Below the pieces are notes generated by a model. It was given only the letters and a program-made list of their open reading frames with translations. It was not told where the DNA came from and searched no databases. Shown here one piece after another: positions 43,564-52,999 of a stretch of DNA of 64,000 bases. The stretch lies in the NCBI GenBank assembly GCA_938084175.1, contig CALKDR010000001.1:1-64000 (forward strand), written 5' to 3'. How positions within the stretch are numbered: the stretch's first letter is position 1; every line of letters begins with the position of its first letter. Position numbers and translations under genes: made by a program. The DNA comes from an uncultured Campylobacterales bacterium. Lineage in GTDB: Bacteria; Campylobacterota; Campylobacteria; Campylobacterales; Arcobacteraceae.

Positions 43564-44238
43564 ATGAAAAGAGTACTTTTAATTGAAGATGATTTGGTTT
43601 TACAAAATTTAATAAGTGAGTATTTAGAAGAGTACAATTATTTATGTACTGCTTTTTCTAATCCACTTGATGCATTAGAGACTTTTAAACAAAATCCTAA
43701 TAATTTTAGCATTGCAATACTTGACTTAGGTCTTCCCAATATGGATGGTTTTGACTTATTTAAAAAATTAAAACAGATAAAAGATCTTCCAATTATTATA
43801 TCAACAGCAAGAGATGATATAGGTAATAAAATTTATGGATATGAACTAGGAACTGATGATTATCTTTCAAAACCATATGAACCAAGAGAATTAGTATTAA
43901 GAATTGAAGCTACATTAAAAAAATACAAAAAAATTTAAATAGTTAAGATTGAAGAATTAAGTATTGATATAAATACATCAAGAGTTTTTTCAAGTAATAA
44001 TGAAATAGAATTCACAAAAATTGAAAAAGAGATTTTTTTATTGTTGATAAATAATCTTAATAAAGTTATTTCAAGAGAAGATATAGTAAATCAAAGCTCA
44101 CTAAAAGATGATACTAAAAATAGAACTATTGATATGCATATAAGTAATATAAGATATAAAATTAATGATAATTCAAAAGAACCCAAATATATAAAATCTA
44201 TTTGGGGTATTGGATATAAGTTTTTCTATGACAATTAG
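43564..44238 (+). pseudogene. OmpR-type response regulator interrupted by an in-frame stop
   Basis: The receiver (43564-43938) is intact: LIEDD, phosphoacceptor in AILDLGLPNMDG, ISTARDD and DYLSKPYEPRE. A TAA then ends it at codon 125, in the linker after KKYKKI. The frame resumes unchanged (VKIEELSIDINTSRVF...) into a complete winged helix (KVISREDIVNQSS, NRTIDMHISNIRYKI, IWGIGYKFF). One substitution would restore a 224-residue protein. It may be a recent nonsense mutation, a sequencing error, or be read through. Its stop overlaps the kinase start by 11 bases. Confidence 0.85.
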
Positions 44239-45604
44239 AAAACGATTACTTCTATCATTTACATTAATTTTATTGATTGTTACTTTTATTATGGGAGCTT
44301 TTTTCTATACAATTAATAAACTTAACACTATTAACAATCAACAAACACATAGGTATGATCAGTTAATAAGAGTAGAGAAATTAAAAGAGTTGAATAACTC
44401 TTATTCATGGATTGTTCTAGATATTATTACAGATTATGAAAAAATCCAAATAGTAAAGCAAAGACTTAATAAAGCCGATGATTTTTATACTAGTTTAAAT
44501 ACAAAAAAAATACAAATTATAGGAAACTCAGAAGCACAAGAAGAAAAGAAAAATCTTATTCTTATTTTTAAAAATTTTGAACTTATGCAAAAACTTATAA
44601 AAAAAGATTTGTATACATTAGTACTTAAGAGAAATAAAGACTTTTCAAGTTTTGAAAAAACTTTTGAGCAAGTAAGAGTAAATACAAATAATCTATTAAT
44701 TGAAGAAACATTATATTTGCAAAAAAAACTAGGTCAAACGCAAAAAAAAAGGGATGCTTTCTTAAGTACTATAAAACTAGAATTATTTATCTTATTTATT
44801 CTCTTATTCTTACTTAGTTTTATAATTTCTTCAAAAATTATAAATCAAATAAAACAGATGCTTTATAAATTAAATCAAAGTGTATTACAGTTGTTCAAAA
44901 ATGGTGAAAAAACTATTAATGTAGATATTGGTAAAAATAATGAGCTTAGTCAAATCACAGAAAATTTAAACTCATATTTAGAAAAACAATCAGATATTAT
45001 TCAATCAAGAGAGGAACTTTTACGGAATATAAGCCATGAATTAAAAACACCAATTGCAAAAGGTAAATTTATACTTCATAAAATAAAGAAAAATACAGAC
45101 GATAAAATTGTAAAAGATATTTCTACTATTTTTTCTGATATTGAAAAACTAACAAGTACTCTATTACAAAGAGAAAAATTAAATCTTGCAGTTTTAAAAA
45201 TGAAAAATTTTAAAGTAAGTACTTTAGTACTTGAATCTTTATCAAAACTAGCAATAGAAGATGAATCAAAAGTAAGTGTGCTTATTAAAAATGATTTTAC
45301 GATAGAAGGTGATTTATATTATTTAACACTTGCACTTAAAAATTTGATTGATAATGCAATGAAATATGCAAAAGAATTTCCTATTATTATAGAAAGTAAA
45401 GATAATAAAATTTTTGTAAAAAATATTGGAGATGAGTTGTTAAATGATTTGATATATTATATACAACCTTTTACAAGGGAGCCTAATCAAGTAGAAGGTC
45501 ATGGATTAGGCTTAAACATTGTTAATAAAATATTAGAGTTGCATAATTTTAATTTAAAGTATAAGTACAAAGATTCGTATAATACTTTTATTGTAATTTT
45601 TTAA
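44228..45604 (+). CDS. ArsS-like sensor histidine kinase
   Basis: 458 residues from the ATG at 44228, inside the end of the regulator gene. A first membrane helix (about residues 8-28), a periplasmic region of about 150 residues and a second helix (about 185-205) precede HAMP-like sequence. The phosphoacceptor motif is NISHELKTPIAKGKFIL, as in ArsS-type kinases. The ATP-binding domain has NLIDNAMKYA, KNIGDEL and GHGLGLNIV. It is the partner of the interrupted regulator, so signalling through this pair may be lost or reduced. Confidence 0.9.
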   Translation: MTIRKRLLLSFTLILLIVTFIMGAFFYTINKLNTINNQQTHRYDQLIRVEKLKELNNSYSWIVLDIITDYEKIQIVKQRLNKADDFYTSLNTKKIQIIGNSEAQEEKKNLILIFKNFELMQKLIKKDLYTLVLKRNKDFSSFEKTFEQVRVNTNNLLIEETLYLQKKLGQTQKKRDAFLSTIKLELFILFILLFLLSFIISSKIINQIKQMLYKLNQSVLQLFKNGEKTINVDIGKNNELSQITENLNSYLEKQSDIIQSREELLRNISHELKTPIAKGKFILHKIKKNTDDKIVKDISTIFSDIEKLTSTLLQREKLNLAVLKMKNFKVSTLVLESLSKLAIEDESKVSVLIKNDFTIEGDLYYLTLALKNLIDNAMKYAKEFPIIIESKDNKIFVKNIGDELLNDLIYYIQPFTREPNQVEGHGLGLNIVNKILELHNFNLKYKYKDSYNTFIVIF

Positions 45605-45608
45605 TTTC

Positions 45609-45692
45609 TTAACCTGAAAAAGCTGAAGAGATTATTCCAATACTTAATAATGAAATTGAAACAAAAACAACTACATTTCTTACTATATCCAT
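45609..45692 (-). CDS. 27-residue membrane microprotein
   Basis: MDIVRNVVVFVSISLLSIGI followed by a short polar end (ISSAFSG): one hydrophobic helix and almost nothing else. An AAAAGGA ribosome site lies 7 bases before the ATG. It is convergent with the kinase gene, five bases apart. Too short for the track. Small single-helix proteins often bind larger membrane complexes. No partner is evident. Confidence 0.5.
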   Translation of the reverse strand: MDIVRNVVVFVSISLLSIGIISSAFSG

Positions 45693-45833
45693 AATAAATC
45701 CTTTTTAATTTTGTTAGTAAAATAATTATAAAGCATTTATGCAAAGTTAAAAAGGTGTTATCTATTGACATATTCTTGACATTTTGTTTTTAGATATAAT
45801 TTCAAAAATATATTTTTAATACAAAGGTTCATA

Positions 45834-46082
45834 ATGAAAAAAAACATAGTTGTAGGTGGTTTTGATGAAAAACAAAGAGAGAAAAACCTTTTAAAAATAA
45901 AAGATAACTATTCTAAAAAAGGCTATAAATTCTTAAGCTATAAAGATAATGGAACTTTAAAATCTATTGCAAGTTTTGAAGTTGAGCAAAGTATTCTAAA
46001 AAAAGAGAAATCAAAAAATATATTTATACTTTCTGGAATCTTTTTTTTACTTTCAGTATATTTATTTATAAAGGGTTCTTAA
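45834..46082 (+). CDS. unrecognised small membrane-anchored protein, 82 aa
   Basis: A basic, polar N-terminal domain (KNIVVGGFDEKQREKNLLKI, YKFLSYKDNGTLKSIASFEV) is followed by one C-terminal helix (NIFILSGIFFLLSVYLFI), a tail-anchor layout. AAAGG lies about 8 bases before the ATG. No family was recognised. It is the only gene on its strand between the two-component pair and the thioredoxin locus. Confidence 0.68.
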   Translation: MKKNIVVGGFDEKQREKNLLKIKDNYSKKGYKFLSYKDNGTLKSIASFEVEQSILKKEKSKNIFILSGIFFLLSVYLFIKGS

Positions 46083-46175
46083 TCTTTTTTTAAACTATGA
46101 TTTTGTTGTGTGCATAAAAACGCTATTAAAAATTTTAGCTGGAAACTCTAAATAATGTTCACTAAGTAGATTTGT

Positions 46176-46205
46176 ACTCACACTTTTATTATAAAAAGTG
46201 TGAGT
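46176..46205. terminator. perfect hairpin between small membrane gene and trxA
   Basis: ACTCACACTTTT (46176-46187) pairs perfectly with AAAAGTGTGAGT (46194-46205). It lies downstream of both convergent genes, 14 bases past the trxA stop on the minus strand, and can terminate either transcript. Confidence 0.75.
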
Positions 46206-46218
46206 TGTTTAATATTTT

Positions 46219-46536
46219 TTAGATTAAAGAGTTTATTTTATCTGCAATTGCTTGCTTTGAAGAAGCACCAATCATTTGATCTACTACTTCACCATCTTTC
46301 ATAAAAAGCATTGTAGGTAATGATCTTACACCATATTTAGCAGTTAAATCAGCTTGCTCATCAGAGTTTACTTTACAAATTTTTGCTTTTCCATCAAACT
46401 CTTCAGCTAATTGCTCAATAATTGGAGCTAACATTCTACAAGGTCCACACCATGGAGCCCAAAAGTCTACAAGTGCAATACCTTCGTTTACACTTGCTTC
46501 AAAATTCTCATTTGTTAATTCTATATATTTACTCAT
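46219..46536 (-). CDS. trxA: thioredoxin
   Basis: 105-residue cytosolic dithiol carrier with the canonical active site FWAPWCGPCRM (near residue 30) and the cis-proline region RSLPTMLFMKDG. Thioredoxin reductase lies 11 bases upstream and a peroxiredoxin beyond it, so the three genes form a complete NADPH-thioredoxin-peroxidase route for removing peroxides. AAAGGAAA precedes the start. A perfect hairpin follows. Confidence 0.96.
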   Translation of the reverse strand: MSKYIELTNENFEASVNEGIALVDFWAPWCGPCRMLAPIIEQLAEEFDGKAKICKVNSDEQADLTAKYGVRSLPTMLFMKDGEVVDQMIGASSKQAIADKINSLI

Positions 46537-46547
46537 TTTATTTCCTT

Positions 46548-47477
46548 TTATCCTAGATATTCTATAATATCAACCGCCGCAGTAGCACCATCGGCTGCTG
46601 CACAAACAACTTGTTTAGCTGCATCTATTCTAACATCACCCGCTGCATATACACCAGGAATATTTGTTCTCATTTTTAAATCTACAATCATTTCACCCTG
46701 CTCATTTGTATCACAAAGAAAAGTACCATCTTCTTTTTTAAATGGTTCATTTAAAACATTACGTCCAACAAAAACAAATACACCAGGTACTTTTATGTCT
46801 CTAATTGTATCATCAATTTTTGATTTTACTTTTAGACCTGTAACACCTGAGTTATCCCCATATACTTCTTCAACATCAACATTTGTTACTTCTTCTATAT
46901 TTTCACAAGCTTTCATATGTGCAATTGTGGATGGAGCTGCTTTATAAGAATCTCGTCTATGAACTAAATAAACTTTTGAACAAATCTTTGCAAGGTATAC
47001 AGCTTCTTCTAATGCAGAATCACCACCACCTATTAAAACAACTTCTTTTCCCTTATAGAAAAATCCATCACAAGTAGCACAAGTTGAAATTCCACGTCCA
47101 AAAAATTCATTTTCACCTTTAAAACCAGCACGTCTAGGAACAGAACCTGTTGCTAATAAAACAGCTTTAGCTTCTTGTTTGTGTCCATCAGCTGTTTGTA
47201 TAATAAATATATTATTATCTTTACTTACATTTAGAACTTGATTCATTTCATGTTTTAAACCAAACTTCATAGCTTGAACAGGCCAATCTTCCATAAGCTC
47301 CATTCCTGTTACTACATTCTTTTGTCCTGGGTAATTCTCAACTTCTGAACTTCCTGTAATTTGTCCGCCAGGTAATCCCATTTCAAACATAGTTACATTT
47401 TCTAAACCACCTCGTGTTGCATATAAACCTGCAGTTAATCCTGCAGGTCCTCCTCCAATAATTGCTAAATCTAACAT
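46548..47477 (-). CDS. trxB: thioredoxin-disulfide reductase
   Basis: 309-residue flavoenzyme that reduces thioredoxin with NADPH. The FAD motif is IGGGPAGLTAGLYATRGG, the redox pair is CATCDGFF (near residue 133), the NADPH motif is VLIGGGDSALEEA, and VYAAGDVR closes the FAD site. It stands between the peroxiredoxin and trxA genes on the same strand, with 25 and 11 bases to them. Confidence 0.96.
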   Translation of the reverse strand: MLDLAIIGGGPAGLTAGLYATRGGLENVTMFEMGLPGGQITGSSEVENYPGQKNVVTGMELMEDWPVQAMKFGLKHEMNQVLNVSKDNNIFIIQTADGHKQEAKAVLLATGSVPRRAGFKGENEFFGRGISTCATCDGFFYKGKEVVLIGGGDSALEEAVYLAKICSKVYLVHRRDSYKAAPSTIAHMKACENIEEVTNVDVEEVYGDNSGVTGLKVKSKIDDTIRDIKVPGVFVFVGRNVLNEPFKKEDGTFLCDTNEQGEMIVDLKMRTNIPGVYAAGDVRIDAAKQVVCAAADGATAAVDIIEYLG

Positions 47478-47502
47478 TTTGTATTCCTTCTAAAAGTATA
47501 AT

Positions 47503-48099
47503 CTATAAATTATCTTCGTTATTTGCTAAGTATTCAGCCACACCTTCAGTTGAAGCTTTCATACCCTCATCACCTTTAGCCCAACCAGCAGGACAAACTT
47601 CTCCATGTTCATTTGTAAATAACATAGTATCTACCATTCTAATCATTTCATCAATATTTCTTCCAAGAGGTAAATCATTTATTGTTGCGTGTCTTACAGT
47701 ACCATCACAATCAATTAAAAATGATCCTCTAAGTGCTACTTCCTCATTTAATAATACATCATAATCACGTGCTATTTGTTTAGATAAATCTGCAACCATT
47801 GGGAAATTAACTCTACCTATTCCACCCATTTCAACTGCTGTTTCTCTCCATGCAAAGTGAGAAAATTGAGAATCAACTGAACAAGCTATAACTTGAATAC
47901 CTCTTTCTTCAAAATCACTTACTCTTTTAGAGAAAGCAATAATCTCAGATGGACATACAAAAGTAAAATCTAATGGGTAGAAAAATAATACTGCACCTTT
48001 TTCACCAATATTCTCATATAAATTAAAATCTGATACGATTTGACCATCTGCAAGTACAGCTGTTGCTGTGAAATCTGGAGCTTTTTTTGTTACTAACAT
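47503..48099 (-). CDS. typical 2-Cys peroxiredoxin (AhpC/Tsa family)
   Basis: Thiol peroxidase of 198 residues. The peroxidatic cysteine lies in DFTFVCPSEI (near residue 49) and the resolving cysteine in GEVCPAGWAKG (near residue 168). Its reductant is probably the thioredoxin system encoded just downstream, as no AhpF is present. AAAGGAATAAATAT precedes the ATG. The 200-base gap to glnS holds the divergent promoters. Confidence 0.94.
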   Translation of the reverse strand: MLVTKKAPDFTATAVLADGQIVSDFNLYENIGEKGAVLFFYPLDFTFVCPSEIIAFSKRVSDFEERGIQVIACSVDSQFSHFAWRETAVEMGGIGRVNFPMVADLSKQIARDYDVLLNEEVALRGSFLIDCDGTVRHATINDLPLGRNIDEMIRMVDTMLFTNEHGEVCPAGWAKGDEGMKASTEGVAEYLANNEDNL

Positions 48100-48301
48100 A
48101 ATATTTATTCCTTTTATTTATTAACTTTATTTATTCTTTAATTATTTTGTGATGGAAGTATAGTCATATATCTTTAAAGTTTACTTAATAATTAATATCT
48201 AAAGATAAAAATTATCCATAAGTGAAATCTACATCATTAAAGCTCAAATTTGATAAAATGCACTTCTTATAAAAGTATCAATATCTAAAGGTTAAATAAT
48301 A

Positions 48302-50554
48302 ATGAGTGAAAGTAAAGATTTTTTACGTGTAAAAGTTGAAGAAGATTTAAAAATAGGCAAGTATAAAGAAGTTATAACAAGATTTCCCCCTGAACCTAAT
48401 GGATTTCCACATATAGGTCATGCAAAGTCTATTTGTATAAATTTTGGTATTGCACGTGATTATAATGGATACTGCAACCTAAGAATGGATGATACAAATC
48501 CAAGTAAAGAAGATACTAAATATGTTGAAGCATTACAAGATGCTGTTCAATGGCTTGGTTTTGAATGGAAAGACAATTTACATTTTACATCTGATTATTT
48601 TTCAAAAATATATGATTATGCTGTACAACTTATTAAAATGGACAAAGCATATATAGATAGTGTTAATGAAGAAGAAATGAGAGAACTAAGAGGAACTGTT
48701 AAAGAAGCTGGTAAACGTAGTAAATATGCAAGTAGAAGTATTGAAGAGAATCTAGAACTATTTAAAAAAATGAAAAATGGTGAGTTTAAAGATGGAGAAC
48801 ATGTATTAAGAGCTAAGATTGATATGAGTGCTGCTAATATGAAATTAAGAGATCCTCTTTTATATCGTATTAGACATGCACATCATTTTAGAACAGAAGA
48901 TAAATGGTGTATTTATCCTATGTATGATTTTGCTCATTGTTTATCTGATTATATTGAAGGTGTAAGTCATTCAATTTGTACGCTTGAGTTTGAGAATAAC
49001 CGTGATATATATGATTGGGTTTTAGATACTCTTGAACTTTCATTGCCAAGACCATTCCAACATGAATTCGCAAGGCTTGGAATTAATTATACGGTTATGA
49101 GTAAAAGAAAGCTTTTAGAATTAGTTGATGGTAAATATGTTAGTGGTTGGGATGATCCAAGACTTCCTACTATTGCTGCTTATAAAAGAAGAGGATATAC
49201 AAAAGAATCTATATTAAATTTCTGTGATCAAATAGGAATAGCAAAAGCAAACTCTATGGTTGATGTTGCACAATTAGAATTTTGTATAAGAGATGATTTA
49301 AATAAAAAAGTACCAAGAGTAATGGCTGTACTATCTCCTTTAAAAGTAACAATTACAAATTATGATGGTTTTGAAGAGATAGATGCACCCTATTATCCTC
49401 ATGACGTACCAAAAGAAGGGACAAGAAAACTACCATTCTCAAAAGAGATTTATATTGAAAGTGATGACTTTATGGAAAATCCTCCAAAAGGATATTTCCG
49501 TCTTACTCCTACACAGGCTGTAAGATTAAGACATGGTTTCATAATTTCTTGTAAAGAAATTATAAAAGATTCAAATGGAGAAATTTGTGAAATAAAAGCA
49601 GAATATTATCCTGATTCTAAAAGTGGTAGCGATACAAGTGGTATAAAAGTTAAAAGTGCTATTCAATGGCTAAGTGCAAAAGAGGCTAAAACTATTGAAG
49701 TTAGACTTTATGATAGATTATATAAAAATGAATCACCCGAAGGTTTAGAAGATTTAAATTCTAATTCATTACAAATTATTAAAAATGCATTAATTGAACC
49801 TGCTGTTATCACGCAAAAACCTGATACTAGATTACAATTTGAAAGACAAGGATATTTTTATGCAGATCCAATTGATTATAAAGATGAGAAACCTGTATTT
49901 AATAAAATTGTAGGATTAAAAGATTCTTGGGCTAAGAAAACGAAAGTAAAAAAACAAGCACCTAAAGCAGAAATTAAAAGAGAACAAATAGTAGGTGAAG
50001 TTGAAGCACTGTCTGAAGCTGAACAAGAGTTATTTGATAGATATACTGCAAAGCTTGGATTAAATACTGAAGTTGCTAATATCTTAAGTAGAGATAATAT
50101 TCTTTCATCTTTTTATGAAGAGTGTTTAAAAATTAATGCTAGTGCTGTGAGCCTTGCAAATATTGTAGTAAATGAAGTAGCTAGAGAACTTAAAGAAAAA
50201 CAAATTGATTCATTAAAATTTACAGCTTCTAATATTGTTGAACTTGTACAAATAATTGATAATGGAACTATTTCAAGCAAAATTGCAAAAGAAGTATTTG
50301 AAGAATTAGTAAAAACTGGGAAAAGTCCAAAACAAATAGTTGAAGATAAAGGACTTGTACAAATAAGCGATCCTGATATTATTTCTCCTATTATTGATGA
50401 AATCATTACAAAAAATCCTGATAATGTGGAAAAATTTAAAGCAGGTAATAATAAACTTTTGGGTTTCTTTGTAGGTCAAGTATTAAAAAACACTGGTGGA
50501 AAAGCTAATCCTAAAGTTGTTAATCAACTAGTAGCAGAAAAACTTCACTCATAA
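48302..50554 (+). CDS. glnS: glutaminyl-tRNA synthetase with C-terminal YqeY domain
   Basis: Charges tRNA-Gln directly. The class I signature is PPEPNGFPHIGHAKS (near residue 29) and the KMSKS equivalent is VMSKRKLLEL. The core ends near residue 550. Residues about 565-750 form a GatB/YqeY-type tRNA-binding domain (EIDSLK-type helices, GTISSKIAKEVFEELVKTG, FFVGQVLKNTGGKANPKVV). The GlnS-YqeY fusion is known from some bacteria. Many Campylobacterota instead make Gln-tRNA by the GatCAB amidotransferase, so this gene may have been gained by transfer. The following gene is decayed. Confidence 0.93.
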   Translation: MSESKDFLRVKVEEDLKIGKYKEVITRFPPEPNGFPHIGHAKSICINFGIARDYNGYCNLRMDDTNPSKEDTKYVEALQDAVQWLGFEWKDNLHFTSDYFSKIYDYAVQLIKMDKAYIDSVNEEEMRELRGTVKEAGKRSKYASRSIEENLELFKKMKNGEFKDGEHVLRAKIDMSAANMKLRDPLLYRIRHAHHFRTEDKWCIYPMYDFAHCLSDYIEGVSHSICTLEFENNRDIYDWVLDTLELSLPRPFQHEFARLGINYTVMSKRKLLELVDGKYVSGWDDPRLPTIAAYKRRGYTKESILNFCDQIGIAKANSMVDVAQLEFCIRDDLNKKVPRVMAVLSPLKVTITNYDGFEEIDAPYYPHDVPKEGTRKLPFSKEIYIESDDFMENPPKGYFRLTPTQAVRLRHGFIISCKEIIKDSNGEICEIKAEYYPDSKSGSDTSGIKVKSAIQWLSAKEAKTIEVRLYDRLYKNESPEGLEDLNSNSLQIIKNALIEPAVITQKPDTRLQFERQGYFYADPIDYKDEKPVFNKIVGLKDSWAKKTKVKKQAPKAEIKREQIVGEVEALSEAEQELFDRYTAKLGLNTEVANILSRDNILSSFYEECLKINASAVSLANIVVNEVARELKEKQIDSLKFTASNIVELVQIIDNGTISSKIAKEVFEELVKTGKSPKQIVEDKGLVQISDPDIISPIIDEIITKNPDNVEKFKAGNNKLLGFFVGQVLKNTGGKANPKVVNQLVAEKLHS

Positions 50555-50565
50555 TCGAAGGAGTC

Positions 50566-52314
50566 TTTAATAAAAAAGTATATTTTATTACTTTCTTTTA
50601 TTTTATTTTTTAACGCTTGTTCTGATAAAAAGAAGCTGAATTAAAAATAGGCTTTGTCTCTGGATTAATTGGAAAGTACTCTTCATTAGATACTAGTATT
50701 AAAAATGGTTTTACATTGCTTTTGAAAAAATTGATTATAAAATTAATAATCAAAAAATAAAAATCATTCAAAGAGATGATAATTTTTTAGGAATACATGT
50801 AGAAAATTCAGAGAAAAAATTCAAATAATAGTACAAACATAATTCAATATTTAAAAATAACCAAAATAAATACACAGATCTTAGCTTCAGTACGCTAAAA
50901 CTAATCAGTTTATTCAAAATGGGGGAAAAGCTGTTGAAGGAGTTCTATTTTCAACAGAATATATGAGAACTCACAAAAGAAATAGTTTACAGATTTTATA
51001 AAACTGTATAAAGAAAACTATAATAAGAAAGCTTTAATAGTTGAAACTCAAAGTTATCAACTTGGGAAAATTTTAATAAAAAATCTTAGGGTTTCAAGTG
51101 ATATTTCTACATTGAAACAAAGAATTATTAATCACAAAACTTATCAAGGATTACAAGGTGAAATAATTTTTGACAAGTATGGAGATGTTACTAGAGAATA
51201 CTTTATGATGAAAGTTCAAAATGCACAATTTGCAAAGATTGAAAATTAATTATGTAAATAAAAATAGTTGAAGAAGAATCTGATAATATTGTGTCAAATA
51301 TTGAAAACTTAGCATTATTAATAAAAAATGAATATACCAAAAAAATTATCTTACTTACAGATTTAATAAGAATTGAAAAAGAAATATCATCAATATTAAT
51401 ATTAGATGAAAATGGTTTATTAATAGAATTTTCTTCTAAAATACAAAATAATAAATTAATAAAAGGTTTTGATTATTCTAATATGAAGCATTTTATAAAT
51501 GTTAAAATACATATAAACCCTATTGGTCTGATGTTTATTTATCTAATAGTAGTTTAAAACCAGAAATTTCATATTCTTTGAAAATAGATAAAAATCATAT
51601 TGCAATACTTATAAACATTAGACAACTTATTAGAAAACTTTAATGTAATGCATAAAAAAGTTAAAATTAGAGAAGAAAAAATTCTTAGTGTAGTGGAAAA
51701 AAATAGAAAAAAAGATATTCAAATATTTGAACAATCAAAATTAGTATCAATAAGTGAATGATTGGCAATATTACACATCAGTGGAGACAGCGTCTAAGTA
51801 TCATATCAACATCAGCAACAGGATTGATAATGCAAAAAAAGTATAATATGCTAACAGATGAAGAAATCCAAAACTCATGAATTATAATAAATACTCAAAC
51901 GCAATATTTATCAAAAACTATTGATGATTTTAGAGACTTTATAAAAACAGACAGAATTGTTATAAATTAAGATTTAAAAGTTTGTATGCAAAGTTTTATA
52001 GAACTTGTAGGTCCTAGTTCTAAAACTAACAACATAAACCTAATTTTAAACTTTGAATAAAATATAAAAATTAATGTTTATCAAAATGAGTTAAATCAAT
52101 GTTTATCAAAATGAGTTAAATCAATGTTTAATCAATATTTTAAAACAAAACATCAAAGTAAGGGTACGGAACTTGGTTTACATATGGCTTATAATATAAT
52201 TATAGAAGTAATAAAAGGTTCAATTACTCCAACGAATGTAACATTTACTTATAAACATAAGAAATACTCAGGTGAGCACTTTTATATCAAATTACCGAAT
52301 TTATATGAAATTTA
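50566..52314 (+). pseudogene. decayed sensor histidine kinase with periplasmic binding-protein sensor
   Basis: The length of a large kinase is readable in broken frames. An N-terminal lipoprotein-like start (FNACSDKK) leads into a Leu/Ile/Val-type binding fold (LKIGFVSGLIGKYSSLDTSI, YQLGKILIKNLR, TYQGLQGEIIFDKYGDVTRE). A Cache-like part follows (track ORF 51291), then a HisKA region (EQSKLVSIS... HISGDSV where HQWRQPL is expected). ATP-site pieces are FNQYFKTKHQSKGTELGLHM and KLPNLYEI. Many frameshifts and stops are present and the middle of the ATPase domain is gone. A 25-bp tandem duplication lies near the end. Confidence 0.85.
52073..52130 (+). repeat. 25-bp tandem duplication inside the kinase pseudogene
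   Basis: The unit beginning AATGTTTATCAAAATGAG (25 bp) occurs at 52073-52097 and again at 52098-52122, followed by 8 bases of a third copy. The shift of 25 breaks the reading frame, consistent with slippage in a gene no longer under selection. Confidence 0.92.
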
Positions 52315-52392
52315 GAAAATCTTAAAAATTTTTAATTATAATGCATTGCTAGACAAAATATATTACAAATATTATAATTATTAAGGAAAAAA

Positions 52393-52758
52393 ATGAACGC
52401 TTTAGTTTTAATAGCACATGGAAGTAAAAGAGCATTATCAAATGAAGAATTTTTAAAGTTAGCAAATGAGATAAAAGATAAAGACACAAGTTTTACAAAA
52501 ATTGAAGGTGCATTTTTAGAACTTGCAAGTCCTAGTATTGAAGAAGTATCTGAGAAATTAATTTCGCAGAATATTAGTAAAATATATTTTTATCCATACT
52601 TTTTAAATTCAGGAAAACATGTAAGTGTTGACTTACCGGAGATTATGAATGAATTAAAACAAAACAACCCATCTATTCAATTCAAATTATTAGATCATTT
52701 TGGAAAATCAAGTAGAATTAGTGATATTATTTTAGACGATATCGCTTCATCTTTATAA
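52393..52758 (+). CDS. CbiX/SirB-like sirohydrochlorin chelatase family protein
   Basis: 121-residue single-domain form. The N-terminal metal-site histidine is in LIAHGSKR and the second lies in YFYPYFLNSGKHVSVDLPE, the CbiX hallmarks. Small CbiX proteins insert Co or Fe (or Ni) into sirohydrochlorin, for cobalamin or sirohaem. The metal cannot be told from sequence. AAGGAAAA precedes the ATG, and a hairpin terminator overlaps the stop. Confidence 0.85.
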   Translation: MNALVLIAHGSKRALSNEEFLKLANEIKDKDTSFTKIEGAFLELASPSIEEVSEKLISQNISKIYFYPYFLNSGKHVSVDLPEIMNELKQNNPSIQFKLLDHFGKSSRISDIILDDIASSL

Positions 52759-52784
52759 AAAGTTAGATTTAATCTAACTTTTTT
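52756..52784 (+). terminator. intrinsic terminator after cbiX-like gene
   Basis: AAAAAGTTAGATT and AATCTAACTTTTTT form a stem directly at the stop codon and end in a run of T. Confidence 0.85.
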
Positions 52785-52822
52785 CCTCTATTTTAATTAA
52801 CTCTTCGATTATAGTTTTTTTT

Positions 52823-52852
52823 GACCCTGTAAAATAAACTGTGTAAATCCAA
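52823..52852 (+). repeat. terminal inverted repeat of the miniature element (left)
   Basis: Begins GACCCTGTAAAATAAACTG and ends GTAAATCCAA. It matches the reverse complement of 53000-53029 at about 25 of 30 positions, with a perfect 16-base inner part. Confidence 0.85.
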
Positions 52853-52999
52853 GGGACTTAAATTCATCTAAAATACCATCTGTTGATACTTCTTTTCCTT
52901 CTCTTATTTGTCTTTTTAATTCTTCTTTATTTAATATATTCATTTATAAATCCTTGAATAAAATATACTAGATAAATTTTGTCTAATATATTTATATTT

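Noticed and set aside
47462-47764. 100-residue plus-strand ORF over the peroxiredoxin gene
   Set aside because: Mirror frame of the conserved peroxiredoxin; no independent evidence.
50113-50406. 97-residue minus-strand ORF in glnS
   Set aside because: Shadow of the YqeY domain region.
51291-51557. 88-residue ORF as a stand-alone protein
   Set aside because: It sits in line with the binding-protein and kinase fragments on either side and is best read as one piece of the large kinase pseudogene.
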